Assembly: GCA_033439265.1 (NCBI GenBank)
Contig: JAVTVX010000001.1
Location: 20,540,608 to 20,604,607, forward strand
Direction: 5' to 3'
From: Dillenia suffruticosa
Taxonomy: Eukaryota > Streptophyta > Magnoliopsida > Dilleniales > Dilleniaceae
Length of the DNA stretch: 64,000 nt
Each line of letters starts with the position of its first letter. Within the stretch, counting starts at the first letter, position 1. Both the position numbers and the translations under genes were made by a program. This document shows, piece after piece, positions 12,320-24,205 of the stretch. The notes beneath the pieces are model-generated. The model did no database searches. It was not told the DNA's origin and was given only the letters and a program-made list of their open reading frames with translations.

Positions 12320-12890
12320 GTTCCTAACTTCATCTTGAGCCTATCAAAGACAAATGCGGATTAAATGGGCAAAAGGCATTGGGAGACAAGTGCGTAGTAT
12401 TTGAACTTACGGTTTTGAGCCCAGACCTGCTCCTTCCAAAGGAACAGCAAGGCGAGGTTATGCATGATATGACCCATGTATCTTCCCTTTCATTATAAAT
12501 GTGCAATGAGTTATGATCACTGTTAAAGCAAAGAATCTCCAAACACCATCATTTACATAAATTTACTCAAGACGATTATTAGTTAAACAGAAGATTAATT
12601 GATGAATGACCCCTCCCCCAGGAATTACCACTATTACTTTTTAATGCACTATTAATATCTTAAAGCATAAGCAGACTGATCGAGAAAATAGATGTGCATA
12701 ATTTCATAATGCATAAATATAAGATCACTAATATTTGAGGATTACAATCGGCATGCTCTGATAGTTGAATTACAGTTTGTTCTCTGCTAAGTTGCTCGAT
12801 CAAGCACAAGAGATCTCTCTAGACCATGAGAGTTCAATCATCACCGATGCTTTTATTCATGCCCCATTGTGCCTTCAGATCATTCCAGTG
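12320..12890. repeat. Diverged tandem duplication, copy 2
   Basis: Partner of the copy at 11.24-11.79 kb. A part near 12.92-12.95 kb (GAGGCAAGGTCACACATGAT) again resembles 12.45-12.48 kb (AAGGCGAGGTTATGCATGAT), so there may be further nested copies. Confidence 0.65.
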
Positions 12891-13603
12891 CTGTTCGTTT
12901 GGATGCTGAGAAGGAAGAGCGAGGCAAGGTCACACATGATACCGACTCAGAGTCGCAATGTTAGTCATCCCCCGTAACCCTTCCTGAAGTTAGAGTTACA
13001 TACACTTATTGCACCTTTGCAATTTGTTTGAAACAATGTTTTGGAGTTATTGACCATCAGTAATTGCATACCAATCTGTTCCAATTTCTTTGATGTTGTC
13101 TAGATAAAACAATGGACGAGGTGAATGCCACTGCAAGTCCTCATGAAAAGCTGTCTCAAAGTTGCTCCCTCTTTGCTGAAGCTGAGAAGTAAACACTATG
13201 AGAAGCATCGCTCCAATATCCGAAATGTCTTATGAAGCAGGAAAACAAGACACAGAACATAGTACAGACACAACAATACGACAATGATTCATATTGTGTT
13301 GGAAAGATGTCTCCAACAGGAACAAAGACATTCGTTTTGATTTTAGAAATTGCATGGGCAACCTAGGTATATACATGTTGTTTCAACACAGGTAAACGGA
13401 TTAGCATTGAACCTAAGAGATCTCATTCCCCTCCATATGACTTTCTACCCGCAACCCTTATGTAAACAGTCAAAGAGAAGAAAGCATAAAATATATTGTA
13501 GAATGCCTGAATTCAGAATCAGAAATTGATGATAAAAGCATGGGGTCTCATGGGCTTCCGTATTTTGATTTGTCAAACTGGAGTAAGTTCCAATTAGAGA
13601 GAG

Positions 13604-13608
13604 AGAGA
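13604..13608 (+). repeat. Target site duplication, left
   Basis: AGAGA, repeated at 18259-18263. Because the target is itself a GA repeat, the exact copy boundaries are fixed by the LTR ends and not by the repeat. Confidence 0.8.
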
Positions 13609-13893
13609 TGTTGAGAATTAAACCAAAATTTATGATGGTTTTTAGACTCCCTAGATAATACCTCCAAGTTTTCCTAAGTGTCTCTTAGTTATTTGAATTT
13701 CTTTTATGTTTTTCAAGAATAGCTTTTAGGATTCTGAAATTGCATTAATAAGGATTGATATAAAACTATAGTTGTTTGAAGTGATTATGTACTACAAAAA
13801 AAAAACGTGAGAAACAAAAGGTGTAAGATTTTTATTCTCTTGCTTAGCCATCTTGCATTCCCCACCATTATTTTATTTTTTTTTTTTTCAACA
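13609..13893 (+). repeat. 5' LTR of the copia element
   Basis: A 285-bp LTR starting TGTTGAGAATTA and ending in a T13 run followed by CAACA. It is identical to the 3' LTR. Confidence 0.97.
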
Positions 13894-13896
13894 AAG

Positions 13897-13908
13897 TGGT
13901 ATCAGAGC
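13897..13908 (+). other. Primer binding site (initiator tRNA-Met)
   Basis: TGGTATCAGAGC lies three bases inside the 5' LTR. It matches the 3' end of plant initiator tRNA-Met, the usual minus-strand primer of plant copia elements. Confidence 0.93.
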
Positions 13909-13918
13909 TTGAAAAAAA

Positions 13919-16900
13919 ATGTCAAATGGAGTATTGTCATTTCCAGTTCCTCGTCTCACCAAAGATAACTATGAAAATTGGTCCATCCAAATGAAAGCTT
14001 TGCTCGGCTCTCAAGAATGTTGGGAGGTCGTAGAAAGAGGCCATGTTGAGCCTGATGATGAAGCAGCCATCACTGCAGCACAAAGACAAGCTCTTAGAGA
14101 GTCCAGAAAAAAGGACAAAAAGGCTCTCTTTCTTATTTACCAAGGTATTGATGAAGGTGCTTTTGAGAAGATTGCTCGTGCCACCACTTCTAAAGAGGCA
14201 TGGGATATTCTTCATAATGCATACAGAGGCGCAGTCAGAGTAAAAAAAATTCGCCTTCAAACACTTAGGGGCGAATTTGAATCTCTTAAAATGAAGGACG
14301 ATGAATCTGTTGCTGACTATTTCACAAGAGTTATGGCTATTATGAATCAGCTACGCAGAAATGGCGAGACATTGGAGGATACTCGAGTTGTAGAAAAAAT
14401 TCTACGGTCTTTGGATGCGAAATTTGATTATATAGCAGTAGCTATAGAAGAGTCTAAAGACTTGGAAAGCATGACAATAGATGAGCTTATGGGCTCACTA
14501 CAAGCACATGAACAACGGCTCAACAAAACCAAGAAGGAGCCGGTGGAGGAACTACTACAATCAAAGCTCACATTGAAGGAAGAAAAAGAACCCACAGAAG
14601 GTGGTCAAATTGGAAGAGGCCGTGGACGAGGTGGAGGACAAGGCCGTGGTCAACGATTTAGAAGAGGCCGAGGTCGTGGCCGCGGTCGTGGTCGTGGCCG
14701 AGGAGAAATTTATCAAAATCAGCCAAGTAATCAAAGTCAAAGACGACGTGGCTATGGACACTCCTCAGGTGGCCAAAGGTATAACAATTCTCAAAATTAT
14801 TGTTATATTTGCAAAAAACCTGGCCACTATTCATATGATTGTTGGTATAATGAGAATAATCAAGTCAAAGAAGAAGCTAACTTTGCGAATGAAGATGAGC
14901 ATGTTCTTTTGCTAGCAAGCAAGGAAGATGGAGAAATTATACAAGATGGCTGGTATCTAGACACCGCAGCTAGCAACCACATGTGTGGAAAGAAAAAAAT
15001 GTTTATGGAGATAGATGAAACAGTCAAAGGCCAAGTATCATTTGGTGACAAATCAAAGGTTCCAGTGGAAGGGAAAGGTAAAATTCTAATTCGTCTCAAG
15101 AATGGTAGTCATCAATTTATTGCAAATGTCTATTATGTTCCCAGCATGAAAAGCAATATACTCAGTTTGGGACAGCTTTTAGAAAAAGGCTATGCGATTT
15201 ACATGAAAGATCGCACTCTCTCTATGAGAGATCATAAAAATAGGCTAATTGCGAAGGTGGAGATGGGAAAGAATAGAATGTTCTTGTTGAATATAACAAA
15301 TGAAGAAGCAAAATGTTTGACTGCATGTGTACATGATACATCATGGCTATGGCATTTGAGATTCGGGCATCTCAATTTTGGAAGTCTTAAATTATTATCA
15401 CACAATAAGATGGTGTATGGCCTACCATATATTGATCATCCAAATCAACTTTGTGAAGGGTGTGTTTATGGAAAGCATTCTAGAAAAAACTTTCCCAATG
15501 AAGCTTCATACCGAACAAAGAGACCATTGGAGTTAGTACATTCAGATATCTGTGGTCCAATAACTCCCACATCCTTTGGCAAGCACAGGTATTTTTTAAC
15601 CTTCATTGATGATTATACCAGGAAGACCTGGGTGTATTTTTTGCAACAGAAATCCGAGACTTTCGATACTTTCAAAAAGTTTAAAGCTTACATTGAAAAA
15701 CAAAGTGGCTTTTTTATTAAGGCCATGAGGACAGATCGTGGGGGTGAATTCACATCCAAGTCATTTGAATCATTTTGTGAAGATCATGGCATTCGGCGTC
15801 CTTTAACTGCTCCATACTCCCCACAGCAAAATGGTGTCGCCGAGAGGAAGAATAGAACCATCCTTGATATGGTTAGAAGCATCATCAAAAGCAAGAATTT
15901 GCCAAAAGAACTCTGGGCTGAAGCCGTGGATTGTGCTGTCTATTTGTTGAATAGATGTCCTACAAAAAGGTTAGAAAACAAGACTCCTCAAGAAGCCTGG
16001 AGTGGGCGGAAGCCAAATGTCTCTCATTTAAAGGTGTTCGGGAGTATAGCATATTCACATATTCCAGATCAAAGACGGACCAAGTTGGATGACAAAAGCA
16101 AGAAATTCATTTTCATCGGGTATGACACTAGATCCAAAGCCTATAAGTTATTTGATCCTGAAAATCATATTTTGCATGTGAGTAGGGATGTACAATTTGA
16201 TGAAGAAGGCTTGTGGTTTGAAAATTCAAAAGTCCATGAAAGCCATGAAAATGAGTCTGCACAACTGGAAAATAGAGCTTTTTCACCATCATCACCATCC
16301 TCTTCTTCAAGTCCTGCAGCATCACCCTCATCTGAAAATGATCCAAGAGCACAAAAGAAAAGGAGTTTAAGAGACATTTATGAACAAACAGAGGAGCTTC
16401 ACCTCGTTTGTTTACTTGCAGAAGCTGAGCCTATTGCATTTGAAGATGCAGTTCAAGATGAGAACTGGAGAATTGCAATGAATGAAGAAATTGGAGCCAT
16501 TGAGAAGAATCAGACATGGCAACTAGCTACTCTTCCAAAAGGCCAAGAAGCAATAGGAGTAAAATGGGTGTATAAAATGAAAAAGAATGCAAGAGGAGAA
16601 GTAACAAGGTATAAAGCTCGTCTAGTCGCCAAAGGCTACAAACAAAGAGCTGGAGTGGACTATGATGAGGTATTTGCTCCTGTTATTCGTATGGAAACTA
16701 TCAGAATGATTATTTCAATTGCAGCTCAAAACAAATGGAGCATTTTCCAAATGGATGTTAAATCAGCATTCTTGAATGGCATTTTAGAAGAGGAAGTATA
16801 TATTGAACAACCCGAGGGGTATATCAAGAAAGGCCATGAAAGCAAAGTGCTAAAATTGAAAAAGGCACTATATGGCCTCAAACAGGCACCAAGGGCCTGG

Positions 16901-17986
16901 AATGCCAGAATTGATGTTTTCTTTAAAGCTAATGGTTATGTTCAGTGTCCATATGAGCATGCACTTTACATGAAGATAAGAAATGAAGATATCTTGCTTG
17001 TCTGTCTGTATGTGGATGATCTTGTTTTCACAGGGAATAATTCTCACATGTTTAAAGAACTCAAAGCCTCTATGGTTAAGGAGTTCGAGATGACAGATAT
17101 GGGGCTCATGTCTTATTTCCTTGGCATAGAAGTGAAGCAAGGTAATGATGGGATATTTATCTCTCAAGAAACTTATGCAAAAGAAGTGTTGAAAAAGTTT
17201 GAGATGGAAGATTGCAAGCCAGTCAATACACCAATGGAATGTGGTGTTAAACTTTCAAAGTATGATGAAGGAGCAGCAGTGAATTCGACCTACTTCAAGA
17301 GCTTGATTGGAAGCTTGAGGTATTTAACATGTACTAGACCAGATATTCTGTACAGTGTTGGTATAGTAAGTCGATACGTGGAGGAGCCGAAATCTACACA
17401 TCTTAAAGCTGCCAAGAGAATACTTCGCTACATCAAGGGTACTTTTTTTCATGGTTTACATTATTATTCATCTGATGATTTTTTGCTCAAAGGCTATTCA
17501 GATAGTGATTACGGGGGAGATATCGATGATAGAAAAAGCACTACAGGATTTGTCTTTTTCTTGAGTGATACTGCATTTACATGGGTATCTAAAAAGCAAC
17601 CAAATATTGCTCTTTCTACTTGTGAAGCAGAATACATGGCGGCATCTTCGTGTGTTTGTCATGCTATTTGGCTAAGGAGTTTGCTTAAGGAGATTCATTT
17701 TCGTCAAGAAGAAATTACACCAATTCATGTTGATAACAAAGCAGCCATAGATCTGTCAAAGAATCCTGTTTATCATGACCGGAGCAAGCATATCGATATT
17801 CGTTATCATTTTATTCGTGATCATGTGAAGAAGAAAGAAGTTAACATAACCCACATCAAGACCGGAGATCAAGTGGCTGACATATTTACCAAACCACTCA
17901 AACCTAATGTCTTCTTCAAGTTCAAGACACTACTAGGAATGGCAGATGGAAGAAAATTTGGTTTAAGAGGGAGTGTTGAGAATTAA
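13919..17986 (+). CDS. Copia gag-pol polyprotein, intact
   Basis: An uninterrupted 1355-residue frame. Gag (residues 1 to about 290) has the UBN2-type capsid region and an Arg/Gly-rich stretch near 230-260. A CCHC zinc knuckle follows (C295, C298, H303, C308). The protease has D348 in LDTAAS, the DTA variant also seen in Tnt1. Integrase has the H479/H484/C512/C515 zinc site and the D543, D606, E642 core with 35 residues between the last two. Reverse transcriptase has YVDD at 1031-1034, and RNase H has D1195, E1238 and D1272. The frame reads 13 bases into the 3' LTR, so the last residues and the stop codon are LTR-encoded. No frameshift or stop is present. There is a single frame for gag and pol, so their ratio must be set in another way. 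Confidence 0.97.
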   Translation: MSNGVLSFPVPRLTKDNYENWSIQMKALLGSQECWEVVERGHVEPDDEAAITAAQRQALRESRKKDKKALFLIYQGIDEGAFEKIARATTSKEAWDILHNAYRGAVRVKKIRLQTLRGEFESLKMKDDESVADYFTRVMAIMNQLRRNGETLEDTRVVEKILRSLDAKFDYIAVAIEESKDLESMTIDELMGSLQAHEQRLNKTKKEPVEELLQSKLTLKEEKEPTEGGQIGRGRGRGGGQGRGQRFRRGRGRGRGRGRGRGEIYQNQPSNQSQRRRGYGHSSGGQRYNNSQNYCYICKKPGHYSYDCWYNENNQVKEEANFANEDEHVLLLASKEDGEIIQDGWYLDTAASNHMCGKKKMFMEIDETVKGQVSFGDKSKVPVEGKGKILIRLKNGSHQFIANVYYVPSMKSNILSLGQLLEKGYAIYMKDRTLSMRDHKNRLIAKVEMGKNRMFLLNITNEEAKCLTACVHDTSWLWHLRFGHLNFGSLKLLSHNKMVYGLPYIDHPNQLCEGCVYGKHSRKNFPNEASYRTKRPLELVHSDICGPITPTSFGKHRYFLTFIDDYTRKTWVYFLQQKSETFDTFKKFKAYIEKQSGFFIKAMRTDRGGEFTSKSFESFCEDHGIRRPLTAPYSPQQNGVAERKNRTILDMVRSIIKSKNLPKELWAEAVDCAVYLLNRCPTKRLENKTPQEAWSGRKPNVSHLKVFGSIAYSHIPDQRRTKLDDKSKKFIFIGYDTRSKAYKLFDPENHILHVSRDVQFDEEGLWFENSKVHESHENESAQLENRAFSPSSPSSSSSPAASPSSENDPRAQKKRSLRDIYEQTEELHLVCLLAEAEPIAFEDAVQDENWRIAMNEEIGAIEKNQTWQLATLPKGQEAIGVKWVYKMKKNARGEVTRYKARLVAKGYKQRAGVDYDEVFAPVIRMETIRMIISIAAQNKWSIFQMDVKSAFLNGILEEEVYIEQPEGYIKKGHESKVLKLKKALYGLKQAPRAWNARIDVFFKANGYVQCPYEHALYMKIRNEDILLVCLYVDDLVFTGNNSHMFKELKASMVKEFEMTDMGLMSYFLGIEVKQGNDGIFISQETYAKEVLKKFEMEDCKPVNTPMECGVKLSKYDEGAAVNSTYFKSLIGSLRYLTCTRPDILYSVGIVSRYVEEPKSTHLKAAKRILRYIKGTFFHGLHYYSSDDFLLKGYSDSDYGGDIDDRKSTTGFVFFLSDTAFTWVSKKQPNIALSTCEAEYMAASSCVCHAIWLRSLLKEIHFRQEEITPIHVDNKAAIDLSKNPVYHDRSKHIDIRYHFIRDHVKKKEVNITHIKTGDQVADIFTKPLKPNVFFKFKTLLGMADGRKFGLRGSVEN
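17965..17973 (+). other. Polypurine tract of the copia element
   Basis: AAGAGGGAG directly abuts the 3' LTR, the position needed for plus-strand priming. It lies inside the end of the coding frame. Confidence 0.85.
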
Positions 17987-18258
17987 ACCAAAATTTATGA
18001 TGGTTTTTAGACTCCCTAGATAATACCTCCAAGTTTTCCTAAGTGTCTCTTAGTTATTTGAATTTCTTTTATGTTTTTCAAGAATAGCTTTTAGGATTCT
18101 GAAATTGCATTAATAAGGATTGATATAAAACTATAGTTGTTTGAAGTGATTATGTACTACAAAAAAAAAACGTGAGAAACAAAAGGTGTAAGATTTTTAT
18201 TCTCTTGCTTAGCCATCTTGCATTCCCCACCATTATTTTATTTTTTTTTTTTTCAACA
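17974..18258 (+). repeat. 3' LTR of the copia element
   Basis: 285 bp, identical to the 5' LTR by reading. It contains the stop codon of the polyprotein at 17984-17986. Confidence 0.97.
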
Positions 18259-18263
18259 AGAGA
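18259..18263 (+). repeat. Target site duplication, right
   Basis: AGAGA, matching 13604-13608. The GA repeat continues after it to about 18277. Confidence 0.8.
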
Positions 18264-19221
18264 TAGAGAGAGAGAGGTGCAGCAAGTTGGCCTCTTGTCA
18301 ATAAAAGTTTTGCTTAAGCAATGGAGGAAGCAACCATTAATGGTCCCTCTCCACACACAAACCATGAATTAGGACACAGCATGCTATATGGCCCGACTCA
18401 AAATTTTTCACAACCGGGGTTACGATGCCACCTCCCATTAGAAAGCTTGGGCTGTCTCGGAGAAAATACTGTAAAAACTGGGCCTGCCCCCCTCTCCTAA
18501 CCAACCCTATGCTAAAGGTCGTGTCTGAGCAAGTGAGCATAACTCTTAGACCTGAATCATAAAAGGTGACCCATAGCTTTTTGCATAACATTAGCTAGAA
18601 CCGAATGATAAATTTTGTTTTCGACTAATGTTTAAAACAAAAGACATGCGAGTAAAATTCTAATTTTAGTTAAAACTATATTAAACCCTTTTAATAAAAA
18701 ATAAATTAAAACTGACTCTCAAAATATAGATTACTTATTTTTTCAATCCATGATTATGATTTTCATGAACAACATTCACACCATTTGGTGTCATTTCACT
18801 GCAAGGTGATGAAAAACCTAAATACACCCGCACCGCAAACTAAAATTTTTAACAAAAATCAGATTTTTCCTTTTTATTTAACTTTAAATTTAATCTTTCA
18901 AATTTAGAAAATTTTTAAAAGAATAATGAATGATGACTTTATACAATTTCTCTTAATTAATCAATACTTCTTTGATTTAGTTCTTGGATTATTGCACGAA
19001 AAAAGAAAAAGAAAGAGAAAAAATCTTCTTGGAGCACAAAGCAATTATCCAAAAAGAGATATTATTTTTTTAAAAGACTGTTAATCTTTCGAATCAAAGA
19101 ACTAATCGACTACTAATTATATTTATTTTAATAAGTTCCAAACCATAATAATAATAATAATAATAATAATAATGTGAAAAAGATTGCTATTTATGAATAT
19201 TTTTGTCCAAAGGGTAGGTAT

Positions 19222-19420
19222 GATAAACGGATAATTGTTTTAGTAGGATGTGATATTTGATCTTTTAATCAAATTTTCGATTTTGACTCGCGACTTAAAT
19301 ATAAAAAAAAACTATATTGAGAGGGTAGCCCCCTTAAATGGACCATTATAAGTCCCGAACTGGATTAATCGAAACATGATTTTTGGATCATTATAGTAAA
19401 AAAAAAAAAAAAAAAAAAAG
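19222..19420 (+). repeat. tRNA-derived SINE, forward copy with poly(A) tail
   Basis: The tRNA-like head (TTTTAATCAAATTTTCGATTTTGACTC region) is followed by family body motifs (GAGAGGGTAGCCCCCTTAAAT, then CGAACTGGATTAATCGAAACATGATTT). It ends in a run of about 20 A at 19400-19419. GGTAGGTAT (19213) and GGTACGTAT (19426) may be a worn target duplication. The order is the mirror image of the minus-strand copies further on. Confidence 0.7.
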
Positions 19421-22155
19421 GAATTGGTACGTATCGTGGCAGTGGAGCCATGGGTGATCAGTTGGTCGCAAAAGACTACAAACTTTACAATCCCATTATG
19501 TACATCTTTTTTTTTTCTTTTTTGCATGATGAATGCGACTACAATAATGTATCCTTTACAGGACCTTTTCAAAAATCTCTTAATTATCAATATTTATTAT
19601 TTTTGAGATAAAAAAATAAAAATAATTAATGACTGTTGGATAAAAATTTAATAATCTTATCAGTATTGATATGCGAAGGCATTATAAAAATGCAATGGAT
19701 TATATAAACTCGTAAACTTATAAAATATGTTTGATGTTTAAAAACTCTTATATTTTATTTTCGAAATGAGTTATTAAAATGATTGAATAAAATAAGATAA
19801 AATAGCTTATGAAATATTCTGTAATCTTATAAATTATTGTTTTGTTCAGAAATAATGAATAATGAGTTCTTATAGATACTTTTCGGTGTTAAAATAACTA
19901 AAATTGACAAATACCTTAATATTATGTAAATAACTATTTATTGGCATGAAAAGGTTAAATATGAAAAAATGAAATATTAGCAAGGATAATTTAATTAGTT
20001 TATAAGTCAAAATAAAATAATTTATAAACTATATAAAAGAAAGCTTGAGTTGAGCTATTTTTTTTTTTTAAAAAAAAAGGCTATAATTTCTAACAATATT
20101 ATTTTTAGAACTTATAGGCTTTTTTTTTTAAAAAAAAATTATCAAATAAATTTTGTAAATTTTTAAACATTTTAAGATATTTTGAAAAACTTATAAATTT
20201 AACTCGTATGCATTATTACCATTCCAAGATATTTTTTTTTTCTTTTTTGTATGCCATAAAAGATTTTTAAATTTTACTAATATCACTTCCTTCAAAGGCT
20301 TAATATTGCCCGGTGTTCTTATTTTACTCTATATAAAGTAATTTAGATCGATGTCTAATTGATCTAATAATTAGACACTGATAACCTATTAAATAAGCTA
20401 TTAGGTTTAAGTTTTGTGTACGGAGAAAACAAGTATCGAGAGAATTTTATTCCCTTAGGGGTCTAATCTAACTTGAACTGAATTTAATCGGATTTATCGT
20501 AATTATTAAATATCAATAGTTTATATAAAAAAAATAGAGTAGTTTAGTTATGACTCAACAATAAATAAAGAAAAAATTTATAAAGATGATCGGAGGGTTG
20601 GGATCGAAACCAAGAAAGAGATAAGGGGATGAATAGGACAGGTCATGACACGTTATGGGACAAGTCTTTATTTAATGCAAAATATTTTGTGGAGACATTG
20701 AATGGGGTATAAGAGATTGGGACTAGCGGTGTGGACCCATTTAATTTTATACTCTCTAATGTGTCAAATGAACTGCGTGAAGAGAAGACACCGTCTCTCT
20801 CTCTCTCGCTGTCTCTCTCTCTCTCTCTCTCTCTCATATTTATTTTCTTTTAAATGCTCCATAATTAAAGACCCTTTATTTATGCTTTTGCATGTTACCC
20901 TTTAGGAGTAGGCATATGGCACACCTAATTTATGGCCATCCCCACCCTCCCTCCTCCCTTCCCCCTCCCCCGAATTATTTTTTCCTAAGCAAACAACTAA
21001 GAATAAGCTTAAATGGCATATCTCATCGTTAATTTGATAGATATGCACCTGAATAGTTTTTCGAAGGATCGGATTCGAGTTTAATGACTATCTTATTGTG
21101 TAATTCTAATTTTACAAATTTTTCGATAAACAAATATATATATCCTTTGGAGTATCGTTTTAAAAATTTATACGAATCGTACGCTTAAAACAAAACCCTA
21201 ATTACGTTTAAGTTTCCTATTATTCCTTCTTAAAAAGATTAAAATCAAATAAAATTTTTGATTTTAAAAATATTCTGTGGCAGGGTTCAAGGACCCTGTT
21301 GTTGTATCCTCAGAAACTCACCCGGCCATTCTCCGCACAAGCAAACCTTTCGAGGACTATCGCAATCCCCCTCCTCCAATTCTAAGATTCAGAATTCGAA
21401 TTTTTATATAACCAAAAAATTTCGAGAATCATGATGTAGACGGAGAGCACAGGAACAAATTATTGAAGTTTAAGCTCACTTGATTTTTTAAATCAACAAA
21501 ATTACAATATATGAATACAGAAATTAAAAAAAAATGTTATTTATTATAGTTAAAGATGTGATATTTTAATCGATTACTACATAAATGAAGATTTTAAGTT
21601 ATTTTACAATTATTGTGTATAATTTATATAAGTCAGAGATATCAAATTAGAAAATTAAAATTATTTTAGTCATTAATAAGAAAATATTTCGATTCAAATA
21701 GTTTAGTAGAGGGAATTTAGACTTTGACAATCATTTTATTTAAATATTTTCAACTAAAAAGATTTAATCAGTTATACCGATTTTATATTAGACATTTAAA
21801 ATTTTTTTAATTTAAAATAATTTGAATTTGGAGTTAATTTGAGATGGAAGTGATATTGATATAAGGATAATTACAAAGATTAGTGGATTCAATTTTAAAA
21901 ACTATTCGTTGAAGTAAAAGATTTCAAACAAAGAGAGTTAACATGAGACTTGATGTTCTTTTTATTTTTATTAGGATTGTTGATGAAAAAAAAAATACAT
22001 ATGAGGGTGGTGCAAGTTTTGAGTCAAAGTTTGAGAATAAGGCCAAGTGCGGTCCAAAGGCCAACCAAAGGGCATGGATGTTTAACATATTTTATAACCA
22101 AAGGATCAAATGGGAAGTTGCTGTTCCAGCACACAACTATGGATTTGGAGGGAGG

Positions 22156-22158
<3 letters not shown>

Positions 22159-22214
<56 letters not shown>
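22159..22214 (+). repeat. (GA)n microsatellite
   Basis: About 56 bp of GA repeat, preceded by GGAGGGAGGGAG. Open reading frames through it on both strands are repeat products. Confidence 0.95.
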
Positions 22215-22217
<3 letters not shown>

Positions 22218-24039
22218 TTGAAGATCCGCACATGATGGAGTTCACTCCAACGAACACTAATTTTGACAGATAGTGATATGACTAAATGATGAATTTGATC
22301 ATCCTTTTTTTTTCATGTTTTATTGAAAAAATATGAGGAGGAGGAGGAGGAGGAGAAGGAGGAGGAGGTGGTGGTTTAGACGTGGAAGAAAGGTTCCATG
22401 TCTCTCAAGTCTACTGGGTTTTTGAGCATAGGGGGGGATCAACGAATACAAGCATGTCAGGTGGATTGGACTAGGGACCCCACCAAATTATTAGGTCACT
22501 TTGATAGAATTTTGGCTTTTTCAAGTGAACCTAGCCATATAATTTAATTGTTTGTTCTTTCTCTCACATGCTTGCTTGAATTAGAGTACCAAAATGAGTT
22601 GGTCAAGACACCTCTCCTCGTGGAGGAAATAGGAGGGGGAGAGAGAGAGAGAGAGAGTATACCCATGTCGAAGTGGAAGAGCTCTGGCTTACATCATATA
22701 CGCACCTAAGACTTATGTTCCAAAAGGGGAGAATGGGAAATCATTTAACGAATAACAAAAGCACAAAATCGACCTCCATGGTAAAACATTTCAATTAAGG
22801 GACATAATTTTAGGATACTGCTATTTATGAGACGATAGGAATTCCTTAAACTTGATATTTTAAGCAATTAATTGATATCAAGGATATTACCGATTGCCTC
22901 TTGGTCAATGGTACTATGGGGTCTGTCTCTCATTGGAGTTGAGTTGAGGATTTGAACTCTTCCTTGATATTAAGGTTATGTACCGGCATAATTCCATCAA
23001 ATTCATCTATACTTAGTTGATACGGTAAATGAACACTGATATTTTTAATCAAAATTTTAAATTTGATTCTTATATATATAGAAAATAGATAGATATAGAG
23101 TTTTATTTTTTAATAATTCAACTCAACTCGAATTAATTTAATTGATCTCAACGTCACTAATAATTTATTTTTTAAAAAAATTCCAACCAACTCGACTTGC
23201 CCACCGTATACATTTATGTAGGCATACACAACATATTAGGTCCGAGGATTCTGAATTAGGATCTCATGATTCTTTTTGAGACAGTTGATTTGAATAACTA
23301 AATTAAAGTAAAGTTTATTTTAATAGTAAAGTATTATTTATATAATGATAATTTTATTTTTATAAAGAAATTCATTTCGAGATCACATAATTTTAATTAT
23401 TTTAGTAATAAATATTATAAACAAATTAAAATAATTATAAATTGAGATAAATTAATATAAATTAAAAATTTTCAAATGAACCCTTTTGTCCCATAGCCAC
23501 GATGATCAAACAATGATAAGGATTAAGATAAATCAATAAATTTCAACCAATGTTCAAGGACAGCATCCCATTTTATATTCAAAGGTGCTATCAATATTGT
23601 ATGGACGAAAGAAAGGGTCTTGAGTTGTCCACAACATGCTCTTATGGTAGAAGGCAAGAGGGGTCACGGTGAAAAGTTGCAGACACCAACGAAAAGGAAC
23701 ACGATGATGATGAAGAAGACAATAAATGTAGGACATGATGGTGTGTTGACTAACATATGTAAACCCCACAATCATTCAACAAGGTACCAGGGAGATGAGA
23801 CTTGCATTTTGAGGATTTCACCACCCACGCATGCACAACTATTATTATTCATTTCATTTTGGTTTCTAGTTGTTTGGTAAGTCATAACACTCACAACCAC
23901 CCTATGGGCCCAAAGTGCCTTTCCATGTTATATGCCTTTGTCCCTTGCACTTATAGCTATGCATTAAACCGTTATTGTTATTATTATTATTATTATTATT
24001 ATTTTCACAATGAGCTTTTCACAAAGAGTAATGGATAAT

Positions 24040-24205
24040 CGATCTAATGAATACGGGTGTTAAATCCATTCACCAAGTCTCGAGTTTGAAATTTTGTAAT
24101 AAAAAGGATTATATCTAGAGAGCTCCCTTAAATTATATCTAATAACTCTTGAATCGGATTAGTCGAATTATAATTTTGGATATCATTTGATTATAAAAAT
24201 AATAA
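24040..24205 (+). repeat. Degenerate SINE remnant, forward
   Basis: It shares with the family the order of a TCTCGAGTTTGAAATTTTG B-box-like part, AGAGCTCCCTTAAAT, and TTGAATCGGATTAGTCGAATTATAATTTTGG. No clear A-tail or target duplication was seen. Confidence 0.5.

Larger units (their letters stand above)
9760..13608. other. Intergenic region with internal duplications, no recognisable gene
   Basis: This 3.8-kb stretch has short open frames only and no family match I can name. Its notable content is the diverged duplication described separately (11.24-11.79 kb against 12.32-12.89 kb). A weaker resemblance of 10.66-10.81 kb to 11.95-12.09 kb suggests that the repeated unit was once longer. It ends in the GA tract that the copia element entered. 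Confidence 0.55.
13609..18258 (+). mobile_element. Full-length Ty1/copia LTR retrotransposon, very recent insertion
   Basis: A 4650-bp element with all parts present: 5' LTR (13609-13893), tRNA-Met primer site, one gag-pol frame (13919-17986), polypurine tract and 3' LTR (17974-18258). Both LTRs start TGTTGAG and end TCAACA, so the element ends form a TG...CA pair. The LTRs are each 285 bp and, read base by base, show no difference, including equal A10 and T13 runs. AGAGA flanks both ends as the target duplication. The target is a GA-rich simple repeat. The copy therefore looks young and could be autonomous. Domain order (integrase before reverse transcriptase) proves copia rather than gypsy; protease and overall layout resemble the Tnt1/Tork group, which is an inference. 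Confidence 0.97.

Noticed and set aside
14960..14980. Protease site DTA instead of the usual DSG/DTG, read at first as a loss of activity
   Set aside because: The same DTAAS form is known in active plant copia elements such as Tnt1.
14043..17167. Several 60-107 codon frames inside the copia element
   Set aside because: They are shadows of the 1355-codon polyprotein in other frames or on the other strand and have no domain content.
13609..18258. Possible gypsy-type element or endogenous pararetrovirus
   Set aside because: Integrase precedes reverse transcriptase, the LTRs are short and there is no movement or coat protein, so it is copia.
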